Below are positions 23,501 through 31,524 of a DNA stretch of 55,942 nt, piece after piece. Both the position numbers and the translations under genes were made by a program. Numbering within the stretch: position 1 is the stretch's first letter; each line of letters opens with the position of its first letter. Source of the stretch: Anaerolineaceae bacterium (GTDB lineage Bacteria > Chloroflexota > Anaerolineae > Aggregatilineales > Phototrophicaceae); the NCBI GenBank assembly GCA_007693385.1, contig REDR01000052.1, positions 1 to 55,942 on the forward strand, in the 5' to 3' direction. A model generated the notes under the pieces. The model saw nothing but the letters and a program-made list of their open reading frames with translations. It was not told where the DNA came from and did not search any database.

Positions 23501-24595
23501 ATGGCGCGTAGCACACAGATCAAAGGGCAAGTTCTTGTTGTCGATGACTTGCCCAGCAATCGGGAGATTATGCGGCGCATGTTGACGCGCAACGGCTACG
23601 CGGTGACGTTAGCTGAAGATGGTCGGCAGGCTATTGATATATTGACCGATGCGCTATTCGACCTGATCCTGCTCGACGTGGGAATGCCGAAGATGGACGG
23701 CTTCGCAGTGTGCCGATGCGTTAAATCCGACGAACGGACGGCCAGCATCCCCGTCATATTCATCAGCGCACAGGGCGATCTGGGCGATAAGGTGCAGGCG
23801 TTTGAGGTGGGCGCGGTCGATTACATCACCAAGCCGTTCAAGCTGGAGGAGGTGCTGGCACGGGTGAATACACAGATCATGCTGGCGCAACAGAAGCGGC
23901 AAATCCTGCATCTGAGCGACCTCAAAGACCAGCTAATCCGCACCGTATCGCACGAACTCAAGAACCCGATCCATGTGGTGATGGGTTATGCCGCCTTGCT
24001 GGTGGACGAGCCGAACGCCCCGCCGGAGCAAATCTCCGAGATGTCGGCGCAAATCTTCCGTAGCGCGGAGCGTATGCACCGCATCGTGACTAACCTGCTG
24101 GACATCACCCAGATTGAATCTGGCTTACAGTGGCAAATGCGCCGCGTGTCGTTGTTGGGCATCGTGCAGGACGCCCTGCACGAGCATCTGTTTCTAGCCG
24201 GTCAAAAAGACATCCTGCTGGAATTAGCGCCGTTTGATGCTGGCATTCAGGTTATGGCCGATCCGGTTCGCTTGCACCAAGTGTTCAGCAATCTGGTATC
24301 CAACGCCATCAAGTACACGCCGACGGGCGGACAGGTACATATGAGCGCGGTCAATGCCGAAGGCGATGTCACCGTCAGCGTATCCGATAACGGATTGGGC
24401 ATCCCGGAGCATGATCTGCCGTACCTGTTCGATAAGTTCTTCCGCGTGAACACCGTCGATCACAGAGAGCAGGAAGGCACCGGACTCGGCCTGTCCATCA
24501 CCAAAGCGATAGTCGATGGGCACGGCGGGCGTATTTGCGTCACCAGTCATCTCGGCGCGGGTAGCACGTTCAACGTCACGCTACCCATCGCCTGA
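23501..24595 (+). CDS. Receiver-histidine kinase hybrid
   Basis: 364 residues, no membrane helix. The N-terminal receiver domain (about 10-125) has the acidic pair DD15-16, phosphoacceptor Asp59 in ILLDVGMPKMDG, and Lys111 in YITKPF. A short linker leads to the H box RTVSHELKNPIHVV with His151, then the ATPase domain with VFSNLVSNAIKYTP, DNGLGIPEHDLPYLFDKFFR and GTGLGLSITKAIVDGHGG. In this order the kinase is probably controlled by phosphorylation of its own receiver from another kinase. No partner gene is adjacent, and the next gene is convergent. The 195-base gap before it shows no clear promoter. Confidence 0.93.
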   Translation: MARSTQIKGQVLVVDDLPSNREIMRRMLTRNGYAVTLAEDGRQAIDILTDALFDLILLDVGMPKMDGFAVCRCVKSDERTASIPVIFISAQGDLGDKVQAFEVGAVDYITKPFKLEEVLARVNTQIMLAQQKRQILHLSDLKDQLIRTVSHELKNPIHVVMGYAALLVDEPNAPPEQISEMSAQIFRSAERMHRIVTNLLDITQIESGLQWQMRRVSLLGIVQDALHEHLFLAGQKDILLELAPFDAGIQVMADPVRLHQVFSNLVSNAIKYTPTGGQVHMSAVNAEGDVTVSVSDNGLGIPEHDLPYLFDKFFRVNTVDHREQEGTGLGLSITKAIVDGHGGRICVTSHLGAGSTFNVTLPIA

Positions 24596-24604
24596 TGCAC
24601 CGCG

Positions 24605-25573
24605 TCACAGCGTTAGCACGATCTTTCCCGCGTTTTGATTTTCGCGCATCAGCGCGTGTGCCGCCGCTACGTCATCCAGCGCCATCACCCGCCACACGTT
24701 CGGCTGAAGGTCGCCATTGGCGAAAAGCGGCAACGCCCAGCCGCTAAAATTGGCGATCAGCGCTGATTTCAGCGCCTGTTCGCGGTTGCGTAGCGTGCTA
24801 CCCATGATGCTCAGCCGCTTCGCCATGATGTCGCGCAGGCTGATCGTTTTCTCCGTCCCGCCCATCAGCCCGACCAGTACCAGCCGCCCCCACTTTTCCA
24901 GCACGCGCACGTTATCGTCCCAGTATGGCGCACCGATGAAGTCGATCACCAGATGCACGCCGCCGCACGTTTGGCGGATGACATCGGCGAAATTCTGCGT
25001 CCGGTAGTCGATGACGACATCCGCGCCATTCTCGCGGCAGATCGCATGTTTGGCGGCGCTGGCGGTGGTGTACACTTCCGCGCCGCTCACATGGGCTATC
25101 TGAATAGCGGCCAGCCCGACGCCACTCGCGCCCGCGTGGATCAGCACGCGCTCGTTATCGCACAGCCGCCCAATCTCGATCATGTTGCTGTAGGCGGTCA
25201 GGAACGCTTCCGGGATGGCGGCGGCTTGCTCGTAACTCAGGTTATCGGGAATCGGCATGATGTGTTCGTGGTGGACTACCGCCTGTTCCGCATAGCCTCC
25301 ACCGGCCACCAGCGCCATCACGCGCTGGCCGACCTGCCAGCCGGTGACGTTCGCGCCCACATCGACGATCTCGCCCGCTAGTTCAAGCCCGAGCGTGTGC
25401 GGTGCGCCCGCCGGTGGTGGGTATTGCCCGCGCACCTGCATCAAGTCGGCACGGTTGAGCGCTGTCGCCCGCACCGCGATGCGCACACCGTCGGCGGTCA
25501 TCGGCGGGGCGGGGTAGTCATTCACGATCACAGGTTTGCCGTCAGAGGCGACGACGGCTCGCATTGTACTCAT
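24605..25573 (-). CDS. NAD(P)H:quinone oxidoreductase-like, zinc-free medium-chain dehydrogenase
   Basis: 322 residues. The N-terminal GroES-like domain contains ATALNRADLMQVRGQYPPPAG and GLELAGEIVDVG, the quinone oxidoreductase (QOR/PIG3-like) pattern, without the zinc-binding cysteines of alcohol dehydrogenases. The Rossmann motif is HAGASGVGLAAIQIAHV, followed by DVVIDYRTQNF and the C-terminal MALDDVAAAHALMRENQNAGKIVLTL. It should reduce quinones or enones with NADPH in the cytoplasm. AAAGGA lies 8 bases before ATG 25573. It is convergent with the kinase gene, with 9 bases between the stops. Confidence 0.95.
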   Translation of the reverse strand: MSTMRAVVASDGKPVIVNDYPAPPMTADGVRIAVRATALNRADLMQVRGQYPPPAGAPHTLGLELAGEIVDVGANVTGWQVGQRVMALVAGGGYAEQAVVHHEHIMPIPDNLSYEQAAAIPEAFLTAYSNMIEIGRLCDNERVLIHAGASGVGLAAIQIAHVSGAEVYTTASAAKHAICRENGADVVIDYRTQNFADVIRQTCGGVHLVIDFIGAPYWDDNVRVLEKWGRLVLVGLMGGTEKTISLRDIMAKRLSIMGSTLRNREQALKSALIANFSGWALPLFANGDLQPNVWRVMALDDVAAAHALMRENQNAGKIVLTL

Positions 25574-25665
25574 CAGATGTGTCCTTTCCGCTTCTGCTTC
25601 ACTGTCAGCCTCGTGCGGTCAATGCCCGCGATGGCATGGTTCATCGCTTGCCCGTCTGCGGACTC

Positions 25666-26181
25666 TTACCCGATCAAATACGGCTCGATGTAATAAAAGC
25701 TGGCTTCGCCCTCCGCAATCCAGCCGGTGCCGTCGCCGTCGATGCGCTCCATCAAATACCACACGAAGCCGTTCGCGCATCGCGGCCCGTCGATGATGCG
25801 TACCACGTCGCCGACCTCCAACCGCCCGATGATGCGTGCATCCGTGCCCGCATCGGCGCGGATGTTCAACGGGCGCATGTCCTCCGCGCCGACTCGCCCG
25901 CGCTCCCCGACGACCAACCGTGTCGGCGGTGCATCGTCACACGGCGGGGTGCGCGTGGTCGGCGGTGTCTGCGGCCTGCGGGCGACTTCCGTCAGTGGTG
26001 GTAACGTCGGCGCGGGGGTGGCGGTGTCGCGGTTGGCGGTGGGGAACGCCGTCGCGCTGGCCTGCGGCGTCTGCGTCATGACCGGCTGTTCGGATTCCGT
26101 GCAAGCTGTCCCCAGCACAACCATCGCCAGCCCCAGCAGAACACCGGCCATCATCCGCGCTAATCTGCTACGATTAATCAT
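25666..26181 (-). CDS. Putative lipoprotein with C-terminal SH3-like domain
   Basis: 171 residues from ATG 26181 (MINRSRLARMMAGVLLGLAMVV), with GGGGGAGG upstream. This start overlaps the end of the phosphoesterase gene by 8 bases. The hydrophobic N-terminus ends GTAC-TESE, a near-lipobox whose -3 residue is Gly rather than Leu, so lipidation is likely but not certain. A Thr/Pro-rich linker follows (about 30-85, SATAFPTANRDTATPAPTLPP). The C-terminal part (RPLNIRADAGTDARIIGRLEVGDVVRII ... WYLMERIDGDGTGWI) has the pattern of a bacterial SH3 domain, often a cell-wall binding module. Co-transcription with the phosphoesterase is near certain. Confidence 0.85.
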   Translation of the reverse strand: MINRSRLARMMAGVLLGLAMVVLGTACTESEQPVMTQTPQASATAFPTANRDTATPAPTLPPLTEVARRPQTPPTTRTPPCDDAPPTRLVVGERGRVGAEDMRPLNIRADAGTDARIIGRLEVGDVVRIIDGPRCANGFVWYLMERIDGDGTGWIAEGEASFYYIEPYLIG

Positions 26182-27364
26182 TCGCGCCTCCCCCTTTGAT
26201 ATGCCATAAAACGATTTCCGGCGGGCACAGCAACCGCGCACGCGGCGCTCCCAGTCCTTCCAGTCCCACCCCGCGCGATGTGTATAACGTCGTCTTGCCG
26301 ACGCGATAGCGTCCCATCACATAGCGCCGCCCGTAGTGACTGCCACTGAAGATCGCGCCGACCAACGGTAAGCGCAACTGCCCGCCGTGCGTATGGCCGC
26401 ACACGTACAGATCAAACCCCAGTTCACCGGCTGAAGGCGCGACATCGGGCGCATGAGTTAGCAATAGCGTCATGCCGTCATCGGGCGGGCGTTCGTCCCA
26501 CAAAGCGCGGATTTTCGCCCGATCTACCGCCATGCGGTGCGTCGTCTGCATCCCCAGCAGATGCAAGTTTCCGGCTGGCGTGGCGATGCTCACCCACGCA
26601 TCTTCCAGCAAGCGCAGATTATCCAATCCAGCGCAGAACGCCCGCACATGCGCCGGTGACTCGACGGTGTATGTGCCGCCCACGCAATACACGCCATAAC
26701 GCGCCCGCCATTCCCCGATCAAAGTGCGGATGTCGTCATGCGCCCGCGCATCGTCGGTGTACGAGATATTGACGAAATCGCCGGAAAACACGATCACATC
26801 CGGCGTGAGTTCCCGCACCAGCGCATTCAGGCGACGCTCTCTGTCGGTGATGCGCTCGACGTGTATATCGCCGATATGTAACACGCGCAACGCGGGCGCA
26901 TCGCCGCGCCATTCGGGGATGACCAATGTCTGCTCCGTCACGCCTAGCCGCAACGGTTCGACGTGTGTGCTGTAATACACCACGCCGACCAGCGCCGCGC
27001 ACCCCGCCAGCAAGATGACCGGATGCGCGTTCAGCAGGCCGGTCACCACGCCGCCGAGTGTCAAAACGACGCCTAGCGCCAGCGCCGACGGACGATCCGG
27101 GCCGTAGCTTCGCTCCAGTCGCGGTAAAATCCACAGGAGCGCCCAGTTTATCAACATCGTCACCGCGCACAACGCGAACGCCACCATCGCGCCCCACGCG
27201 ATGCCGACCAGCGCCGCCAGCCCGAGCAGGGCGATCAAGACGCCGATTGGCGGGATGCGCTGTAATCGATTCGTCCCAACCAGCAGATGGTGAATGATGG
27301 TTTGCGTCATCGGGTCATCGTGAACGGGCGGCGCGGCGTCCGACTTGCCCGGTGAATGTTGCAT
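26174..27364 (-). CDS. Membrane-anchored metallophosphoesterase with an altered GNH motif
   Basis: 396 residues. Residues 35-130 hold four to five membrane helices. The calcineurin-like domain starts near 158: LHIGDIHVER (GDxH), VFSGDFVN (GDxx), LLLTHAPD, and YVCGHTHGGQLRLP (GHxH) are all present, in the YkuE/YaeI-like arrangement with a membrane N-terminus. The GNH[DE] motif that should follow GVYCV reads GGTYTVE, so the usual asparagine metal ligand and catalytic histidine are missing. Activity may be reduced or different. Family members act on phosphodiesters, in some cases lipid precursors at the membrane. The stop overlaps the start of the lipoprotein gene. Confidence 0.87.
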   Translation of the reverse strand: MQHSPGKSDAAPPVHDDPMTQTIIHHLLVGTNRLQRIPPIGVLIALLGLAALVGIAWGAMVAFALCAVTMLINWALLWILPRLERSYGPDRPSALALGVVLTLGGVVTGLLNAHPVILLAGCAALVGVVYYSTHVEPLRLGVTEQTLVIPEWRGDAPALRVLHIGDIHVERITDRERRLNALVRELTPDVIVFSGDFVNISYTDDARAHDDIRTLIGEWRARYGVYCVGGTYTVESPAHVRAFCAGLDNLRLLEDAWVSIATPAGNLHLLGMQTTHRMAVDRAKIRALWDERPPDDGMTLLLTHAPDVAPSAGELGFDLYVCGHTHGGQLRLPLVGAIFSGSHYGRRYVMGRYRVGKTTLYTSRGVGLEGLGAPRARLLCPPEIVLWHIKGGGAND

Positions 27365-27509
27365 GTGGTATATCCTGTCATGTTGGCCTGTATATTGCCA
27401 TTATAACGCGGATGCGGGCGATTGTGTTAAGCCTTGTATTGTCCTATCGGGTGGATCGACGCACGCGATACGCACCCGATTAGCGGCTTTGTTGGTGGAT
27501 GTGGGGGTA

Positions 27510-27977
27510 TCAGGGGCGTGTGACGCGCTGAATCGCTTCGGCAATTTCGCTCTGTTTCGGCCATACGCGATCAATCGACATCAGCCATTTCTCGCGCAGG
27601 ATGCGCTCGTTATCAACCAGCAACAGCCCGGGATGACGATGCATGTGATATTGCGCGTGGGTTTTGCCTTCGGCGTCGGCCAGTATGGGGAACGGTACCG
27701 GAAGCGGACTGCTCATCAAGAAGCTGTGCAGGGTGTTGTGATGCTCCTCAACCAGCAACGCGACGGAGACACCCATCAGCGTGAAGCGGTGTAGATGATG
27801 CTGTAGCCATAAGATTCTGCGGATGCTGGCGACGTGCCAGATATTGCCGATGAATCCTAGCAAAATGCCGCTATCGCCGATTAACCCGCCCAGTGTGAAG
27901 CGCTGTTGTTTGCCGTCTTCAAGGTTAAAATCAGTGACTTTCTGGCCGATGGCCGGTCCTAGTTCTATCGTCTTCAT
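27510..27977 (-). CDS. Redoxin-fold (AhpC/TSA-like) protein without the peroxidatic cysteine
   Basis: 155 residues from ATG 27977 (MKTIELGPAIGQKVTDFNLEDGKQQRFTLGGLIG); an upstream in-frame start at 28013 adds 12 residues. The beginning matches peroxiredoxins (xVGQKVPDFxLxDxxGxxxxL), and so does SSPLPVPFPILADAEGKTHAQYHMHRHPGLLLVDNE with the strand order of the thioredoxin fold. The catalytic loop reads GFIGNIWHVASIRRI where a T-x-x-C motif is expected, and the protein has no cysteine at all. It cannot be a thiol peroxidase and may be a binding or scaffold protein. It is flanked by an intergenic AT-rich stretch and divergent from the secreted protein gene. Confidence 0.8.
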   Translation of the reverse strand: MKTIELGPAIGQKVTDFNLEDGKQQRFTLGGLIGDSGILLGFIGNIWHVASIRRILWLQHHLHRFTLMGVSVALLVEEHHNTLHSFLMSSPLPVPFPILADAEGKTHAQYHMHRHPGLLLVDNERILREKWLMSIDRVWPKQSEIAEAIQRVTRP

Positions 27978-28170
27978 TGCTCGACTCTTTTCCGTGAAAC
28001 GCGGTAACGTCAATTCGTTGACATTGTGTTGTTGCTATATTGTAACATTCGCTTGCATTGATATTGAATTAAGGTTTATCGCGCAAAGCGTCGGGTTTTG
28101 GTCAGGTAATTGGCGCGGCTTTGCGGTAAGATAGCGGTTGAGTTCAGGTCAATTTTGAGAGGATCAGCGC

Positions 28171-29262
28171 ATGATGCGTAAACTTATCATCACGATGTTA
28201 TTGCTGGCGATGGCGGGCGTGGCGGCGCTGACCGTCTCCGCGCAAAATGAGGACGTTGACACCGGCCCGACATCGACTATCGACTATTTCGCGGTACTTT
28301 GTGAAGACCGCGCCGTGCTAGAGTTCTCCGGCACGATGCAGGCCGGATTCGACATCTACTATCAAATTTTCTCCGGCGCTGGTGGCACCGGCGAGCCGCT
28401 AACCGGCTTGCGGCGTGTGGCCGTCAGTGGCGCGTATAGCGTCAGCGAAGTGGTGACGTACACCGGCGGCACGCTGGCGGCGGGCGCGATTGGTAGCGCC
28501 TATGTGGCGATTGCCCGCACCAATAACGCGAACGATACCATCTTCAGCGACTTCGCCGACGATCTTCAGGACGGTTGCCGCGAGCCATCCGCACCGCCCG
28601 CAACCGGCGCGGAAGTGAACGGCGTGACGCCTGATGGCACGACGACAGACTCCACCGATACGCCGCGTGGCGACGTGTTCGAGGGGCGCTTCGTCAGCAC
28701 CGGCACCAGCGCCATCCTATCGCCGTTCGGCGGCTTCTTGAACCCCAACTACATCCCGCCGGAAAAACCACTGATCCAGATCGGCGCTCGTGACCAGTTC
28801 GTGATGCCCCGACAGGAAACGCCCGGGTTGGTGTTCGCCGAATGCCGTGATTATCCGGTGGCCGAGCCGGGCATCATCTACGACACCGATAACACCATCG
28901 TTTTCTGGTCATGGTTCACCTTCACGCGCCCGCAGATGCTCAACCACATCGAAAACGTGAACTATTCCGTCACGTACTATCAAGTTCTGCCGTTGCCGAA
29001 CCCGATACGCTCCGAAATCCGCCTGATCGGTGATCGCTATTGGGTGTTCTACTACTCGGTACTCGGCAATCTACTGCCCGGCGATTACTACATTGAATAC
29101 AAGGTGGACTGGGACGAGCCGCACTTCGACGGCTTGAGCAACTACGGTCCCGGCACGGAGAACCCCGAGTTGTTCAGTGGGTGCTTCTTCCGCGTGTTGC
29201 CCAACCCTGAAGGCCGCTCCGTCAGCCATAACACATGGCCGTATCAGGCACTCAACGACTAA
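28171..29262 (+). CDS. Secreted protein of unknown function
   Basis: 363 residues. Residues 1-25 form a signal peptide (MMRKLIITMLLLAMAGVAALTVSAQ). The mature part has an N-terminal beta-rich domain (about 35-135) that looks like a fibronectin- or Ig-like fold, with two cysteines at its ends (LCEDRAV, DGCREPS) likely to form a disulfide. A Thr/Pro-rich linker (about 140-170) follows, then a second beta-rich domain rich in Tyr and Trp (FWSWFTFTRPQML, YSVTYYQVLPLPNP, RYWVFYYSVLGNLLPGDYYIEYKVDWDEP) closing with SGCFFRVLP. I do not recognise the family. AGAGGA precedes ATG 28171. Confidence 0.8.
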   Translation: MMRKLIITMLLLAMAGVAALTVSAQNEDVDTGPTSTIDYFAVLCEDRAVLEFSGTMQAGFDIYYQIFSGAGGTGEPLTGLRRVAVSGAYSVSEVVTYTGGTLAAGAIGSAYVAIARTNNANDTIFSDFADDLQDGCREPSAPPATGAEVNGVTPDGTTTDSTDTPRGDVFEGRFVSTGTSAILSPFGGFLNPNYIPPEKPLIQIGARDQFVMPRQETPGLVFAECRDYPVAEPGIIYDTDNTIVFWSWFTFTRPQMLNHIENVNYSVTYYQVLPLPNPIRSEIRLIGDRYWVFYYSVLGNLLPGDYYIEYKVDWDEPHFDGLSNYGPGTENPELFSGCFFRVLPNPEGRSVSHNTWPYQALND

Positions 29263-29273
29263 ACGACACCCCC

Positions 29274-29320
29274 GCGCCCCGTCGATGCCCGCTTCCAGCG
29301 TCAATCACGGGGCGCATTTT
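29274..29320 (+). terminator. Candidate terminator hairpin of the secreted protein gene
   Basis: GCGCCCCGT (29274-29282) pairs with ACGGGGCGC (29307-29315), 9 bp, followed by ATTTTCC. The loop is long (24 bases) and the right arm overlaps the end of the convergent amidohydrolase gene. Confidence 0.5.
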
Positions 29321-30566
29321 CCGCCAACACCATGATCGTTTCCAGCAGGACGCGCACCCCTTTGACGACATCCGCCCATTCGGTGAATTCTTTTGGACTG
29401 TGGCTGATACCATTGACTGAGGGGATAAAAATCATACCGGTGGGGGTAAAACTGCTCATGATCTGCGCGTCGTGGCCGGCCAATCCTTGCAGGCGCATGT
29501 GGCTGACCCCGACGCGCTGACATGCTTCTTCGGCGGCGAGGATCATCTGGCCGGATAGCATCGCGGCGGGCATCTGTACCCGACAGTTAACCTCGACTTC
29601 CAGCCCGTATTGCTGGCTGATGGTCTGCGCTAACGCCTGTAGATCGTTCTGCATGGAGTCCAGCATGTCGCGGTCACTGTGGCGACATTCTACCGTGATG
29701 CACGCTTGCGACGGGATAATGTTAAACGCGCCCGGCTCCACCGTGACATTGCCGCAATTCACCGCGCCATCCGGATAACGCTGGCGGATGGTACGGTGTA
29801 TCTCGGTGATGAAGTTGGCCGCGCCCAGCAGGGCATCGCGGCGATCTGCGGTGCGCGTCGTGCCGCTATGCGACGCCTCCCCGTGAAATGTAATCATGTA
29901 CGTGCTACGCCCGACGATAGCTGTCACAACGCCGATGTCGATCTTTTTCTCGTCAAGATGATAGCTCTGTTCGATGTGCAGTTCCAGATAGCCCAGCACC
30001 GTCTCCGGATCGCGGCGGGCGCGGGGCACATCTGACGGGCGGATTCCGGCGCGGAATAGCGCGGCGCGAAATTGCCCCACATCGTCATTCAGCGTCAGCG
30101 CGTAATCTTTGTTCAACGTGCCGGTCAGGGCGCGGCTACCGAAAAGCGATTGCCAGCATCCTTCTTCATCGGTGAAGTTGATGATTTCCAGATGGAAGGG
30201 CAGTTCGATCTTCGCTTCCTGTATGCACCGCACGCACTCCAACGCGCCGAGAATACCCACCGAGCCATCATAGCGCCCGCCGTTGGGCACGGTGTCCAGA
30301 TGCGAGCCGATAATCAGCGTGCGGGCATCCGGCTGTTCGGAACGCAGGATGCCGCTTAGATTGCCGGCGTCGTCGTCGTGGACGACCAAACCAGCCTGCT
30401 CGAATTGTTCGGCCAGCCATGCCCGCGCTTCTAAGTCCTCGTTGGATAGCGCCAGACGGCTGACGCCCCCTTCGATTGTCGCGCCGATGGCGGCCAATTG
30501 GTTGAAATCAATGATGAGACGTTCGGTGTTCAATTGAGGCTTCGTTTTGTGGGACAACGCTCGCAA
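29301..30566 (-). CDS. M20-family Zn amidohydrolase (N-carbamoylase / allantoate amidohydrolase type)
   Basis: 421 residues. Metal-binding motifs of the hydantoinase/carbamoylase branch are present: GSHLDTVPNGGRYDG, FTDEEGCWQSLFGSRALTG, LELHIEQSYHLDEKKIDIGVVTAIVG, FHGEASHSGTTRTADRRDALLGAANF and the C-terminal LAGHDAQIMSSFTPTGMIFIPSVNGISHSPKEFTEW. It hydrolyses N-carbamoyl-amino acids, ureidoglycine-type compounds or similar in the cytoplasm using two metal ions. No ATG precedes the conserved region. Candidate starts are TTG 30566, TTG 30557 and TTG 30530; GGCGG is poorly spaced to the first and better to the second. A -10 box and an inverted repeat lie upstream at 30581-30607. Confidence 0.92.
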   Translation of the reverse strand: MRALSHKTKPQLNTERLIIDFNQLAAIGATIEGGVSRLALSNEDLEARAWLAEQFEQAGLVVHDDDAGNLSGILRSEQPDARTLIIGSHLDTVPNGGRYDGSVGILGALECVRCIQEAKIELPFHLEIINFTDEEGCWQSLFGSRALTGTLNKDYALTLNDDVGQFRAALFRAGIRPSDVPRARRDPETVLGYLELHIEQSYHLDEKKIDIGVVTAIVGRSTYMITFHGEASHSGTTRTADRRDALLGAANFITEIHRTIRQRYPDGAVNCGNVTVEPGAFNIIPSQACITVECRHSDRDMLDSMQNDLQALAQTISQQYGLEVEVNCRVQMPAAMLSGQMILAAEEACQRVGVSHMRLQGLAGHDAQIMSSFTPTGMIFIPSVNGISHSPKEFTEWADVVKGVRVLLETIMVLAENAPRD

Positions 30567-30580
30567 ATCCGCCTATGTGT

Positions 30581-30607
30581 GTTCGCTGAATTTGCGAACG
30601 CATTATA
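30581..30607 (-). promoter_or_regulatory. -10 element with overlapping inverted repeat upstream of the amidohydrolase gene
   Basis: Minus-strand TATAAT (30607-30602), followed by GTTCGC, seven bases, GCGAAC (30599-30581). The repeat covers the expected transcription start, a typical repressor position. Confidence 0.45.
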
Positions 30608-30812
30608 ACACACCTTCGCCTAAACGCGAGTCATTCCGTCGGCGTGCGTCGGGTGCATTCCCGATCATTGGCCGAGCATAGCACGTCATGCTCCTACAAA
30701 TCATCTTCTGAAGGGGACGCAATTTATCGCGCCTGATTTGTCCGCGCCCGACACCTGCCATCAATTCCCCCAATCGGTAGGGTGTCGTTACCCCACGCGG
30801 CGCATTTTAGGC

Positions 30813-30818
30813 TATAAT
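30813..30818 (+). promoter_or_regulatory. -10 element of the nfeD-stomatin operon
   Basis: Consensus TATAAT 41 bases upstream of ATG 30860. I see no good -35. The rest of the 293-base gap 30567-30812 shows nothing else I can name. Confidence 0.35.
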
Positions 30819-30859
30819 GGGTGTGCAGTCTGTTGAATATTGTGCTGTAAGGGAACACT

Positions 30860-31519
30860 ATGGGTATTTTTGATGTAAGTGTTGCGACGGTTAACGCCGA
30901 TCTGGTGTATCTGGGGCTGGTGTTTAGCCTGTGGATCGCGGTCACTGCCGCTTATATGCCGGGTACCGGTGTTATTGAGGTGGTCGCGCTCGGTAGTTTC
31001 GCCGGAAGCATCTATGTGCTGGCACAATTGCCGACCAACTGGTTTTTTGTGATGGTGATCGTGCTGGGTGGTAGCGCTTTTATGCTGGTGCCGTTTATCC
31101 ATACGCGCTTCGCGCCTTTCGCGCTGGGTGGTCTGGTGCTTCAGGGCATCGGCGGCTTACTGCTATTCACCGAGTCGATTTCCGTTTCACCGTTGATTCT
31201 GGTGTTGTCGTTGATTATTCCGGCGGCCTATCACCAATTTGTACTGATGCCAATGTTGCGTAACATGAAAAACGATCCGGCTATTGATCGTGATACCAAC
31301 ATCATCGGGATGCGCGGGCGTGTAACCCGTGCGCTTGATCCGGTGGGCACGGTATACGTCAACAGTGAACACTGGTCAGCAGTGACCGAAGAAGAAGAAA
31401 ATGTCGAGATGGGCGAGCGTGTCGTCGTCATCGGGCGGGAGAATCTGCGCTTGATCGTAGAGCCGCTCAAGCGTAAGCGCAGTCCGCAACCTGATGAATT
31501 ACTAGACGAAAGGGAATAA
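30860..31519 (+). CDS. NfeD-family membrane protein
   Basis: 219 residues with about four to five membrane helices (12-120) and a C-terminal soluble beta domain (about 145-200: IIGMRGRVTRALDPVGTVYVNSEHWSAVTEEEENVEMGERVVVIGRENLRLIVEPL) that fits the OB fold of NfeD proteins. NfeD proteins are partners of stomatin-like SPFH proteins in membrane microdomains. The stomatin gene follows after 5 bases, the classical arrangement. There is no ClpP-like protease domain at the N-terminus, so this is the short form. AAGGGAAC lies before ATG 30860. Confidence 0.93.
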   Translation: MGIFDVSVATVNADLVYLGLVFSLWIAVTAAYMPGTGVIEVVALGSFAGSIYVLAQLPTNWFFVMVIVLGGSAFMLVPFIHTRFAPFALGGLVLQGIGGLLLFTESISVSPLILVLSLIIPAAYHQFVLMPMLRNMKNDPAIDRDTNIIGMRGRVTRALDPVGTVYVNSEHWSAVTEEEENVEMGERVVVIGRENLRLIVEPLKRKRSPQPDELLDERE

Positions 31520-31524
31520 ACTGC

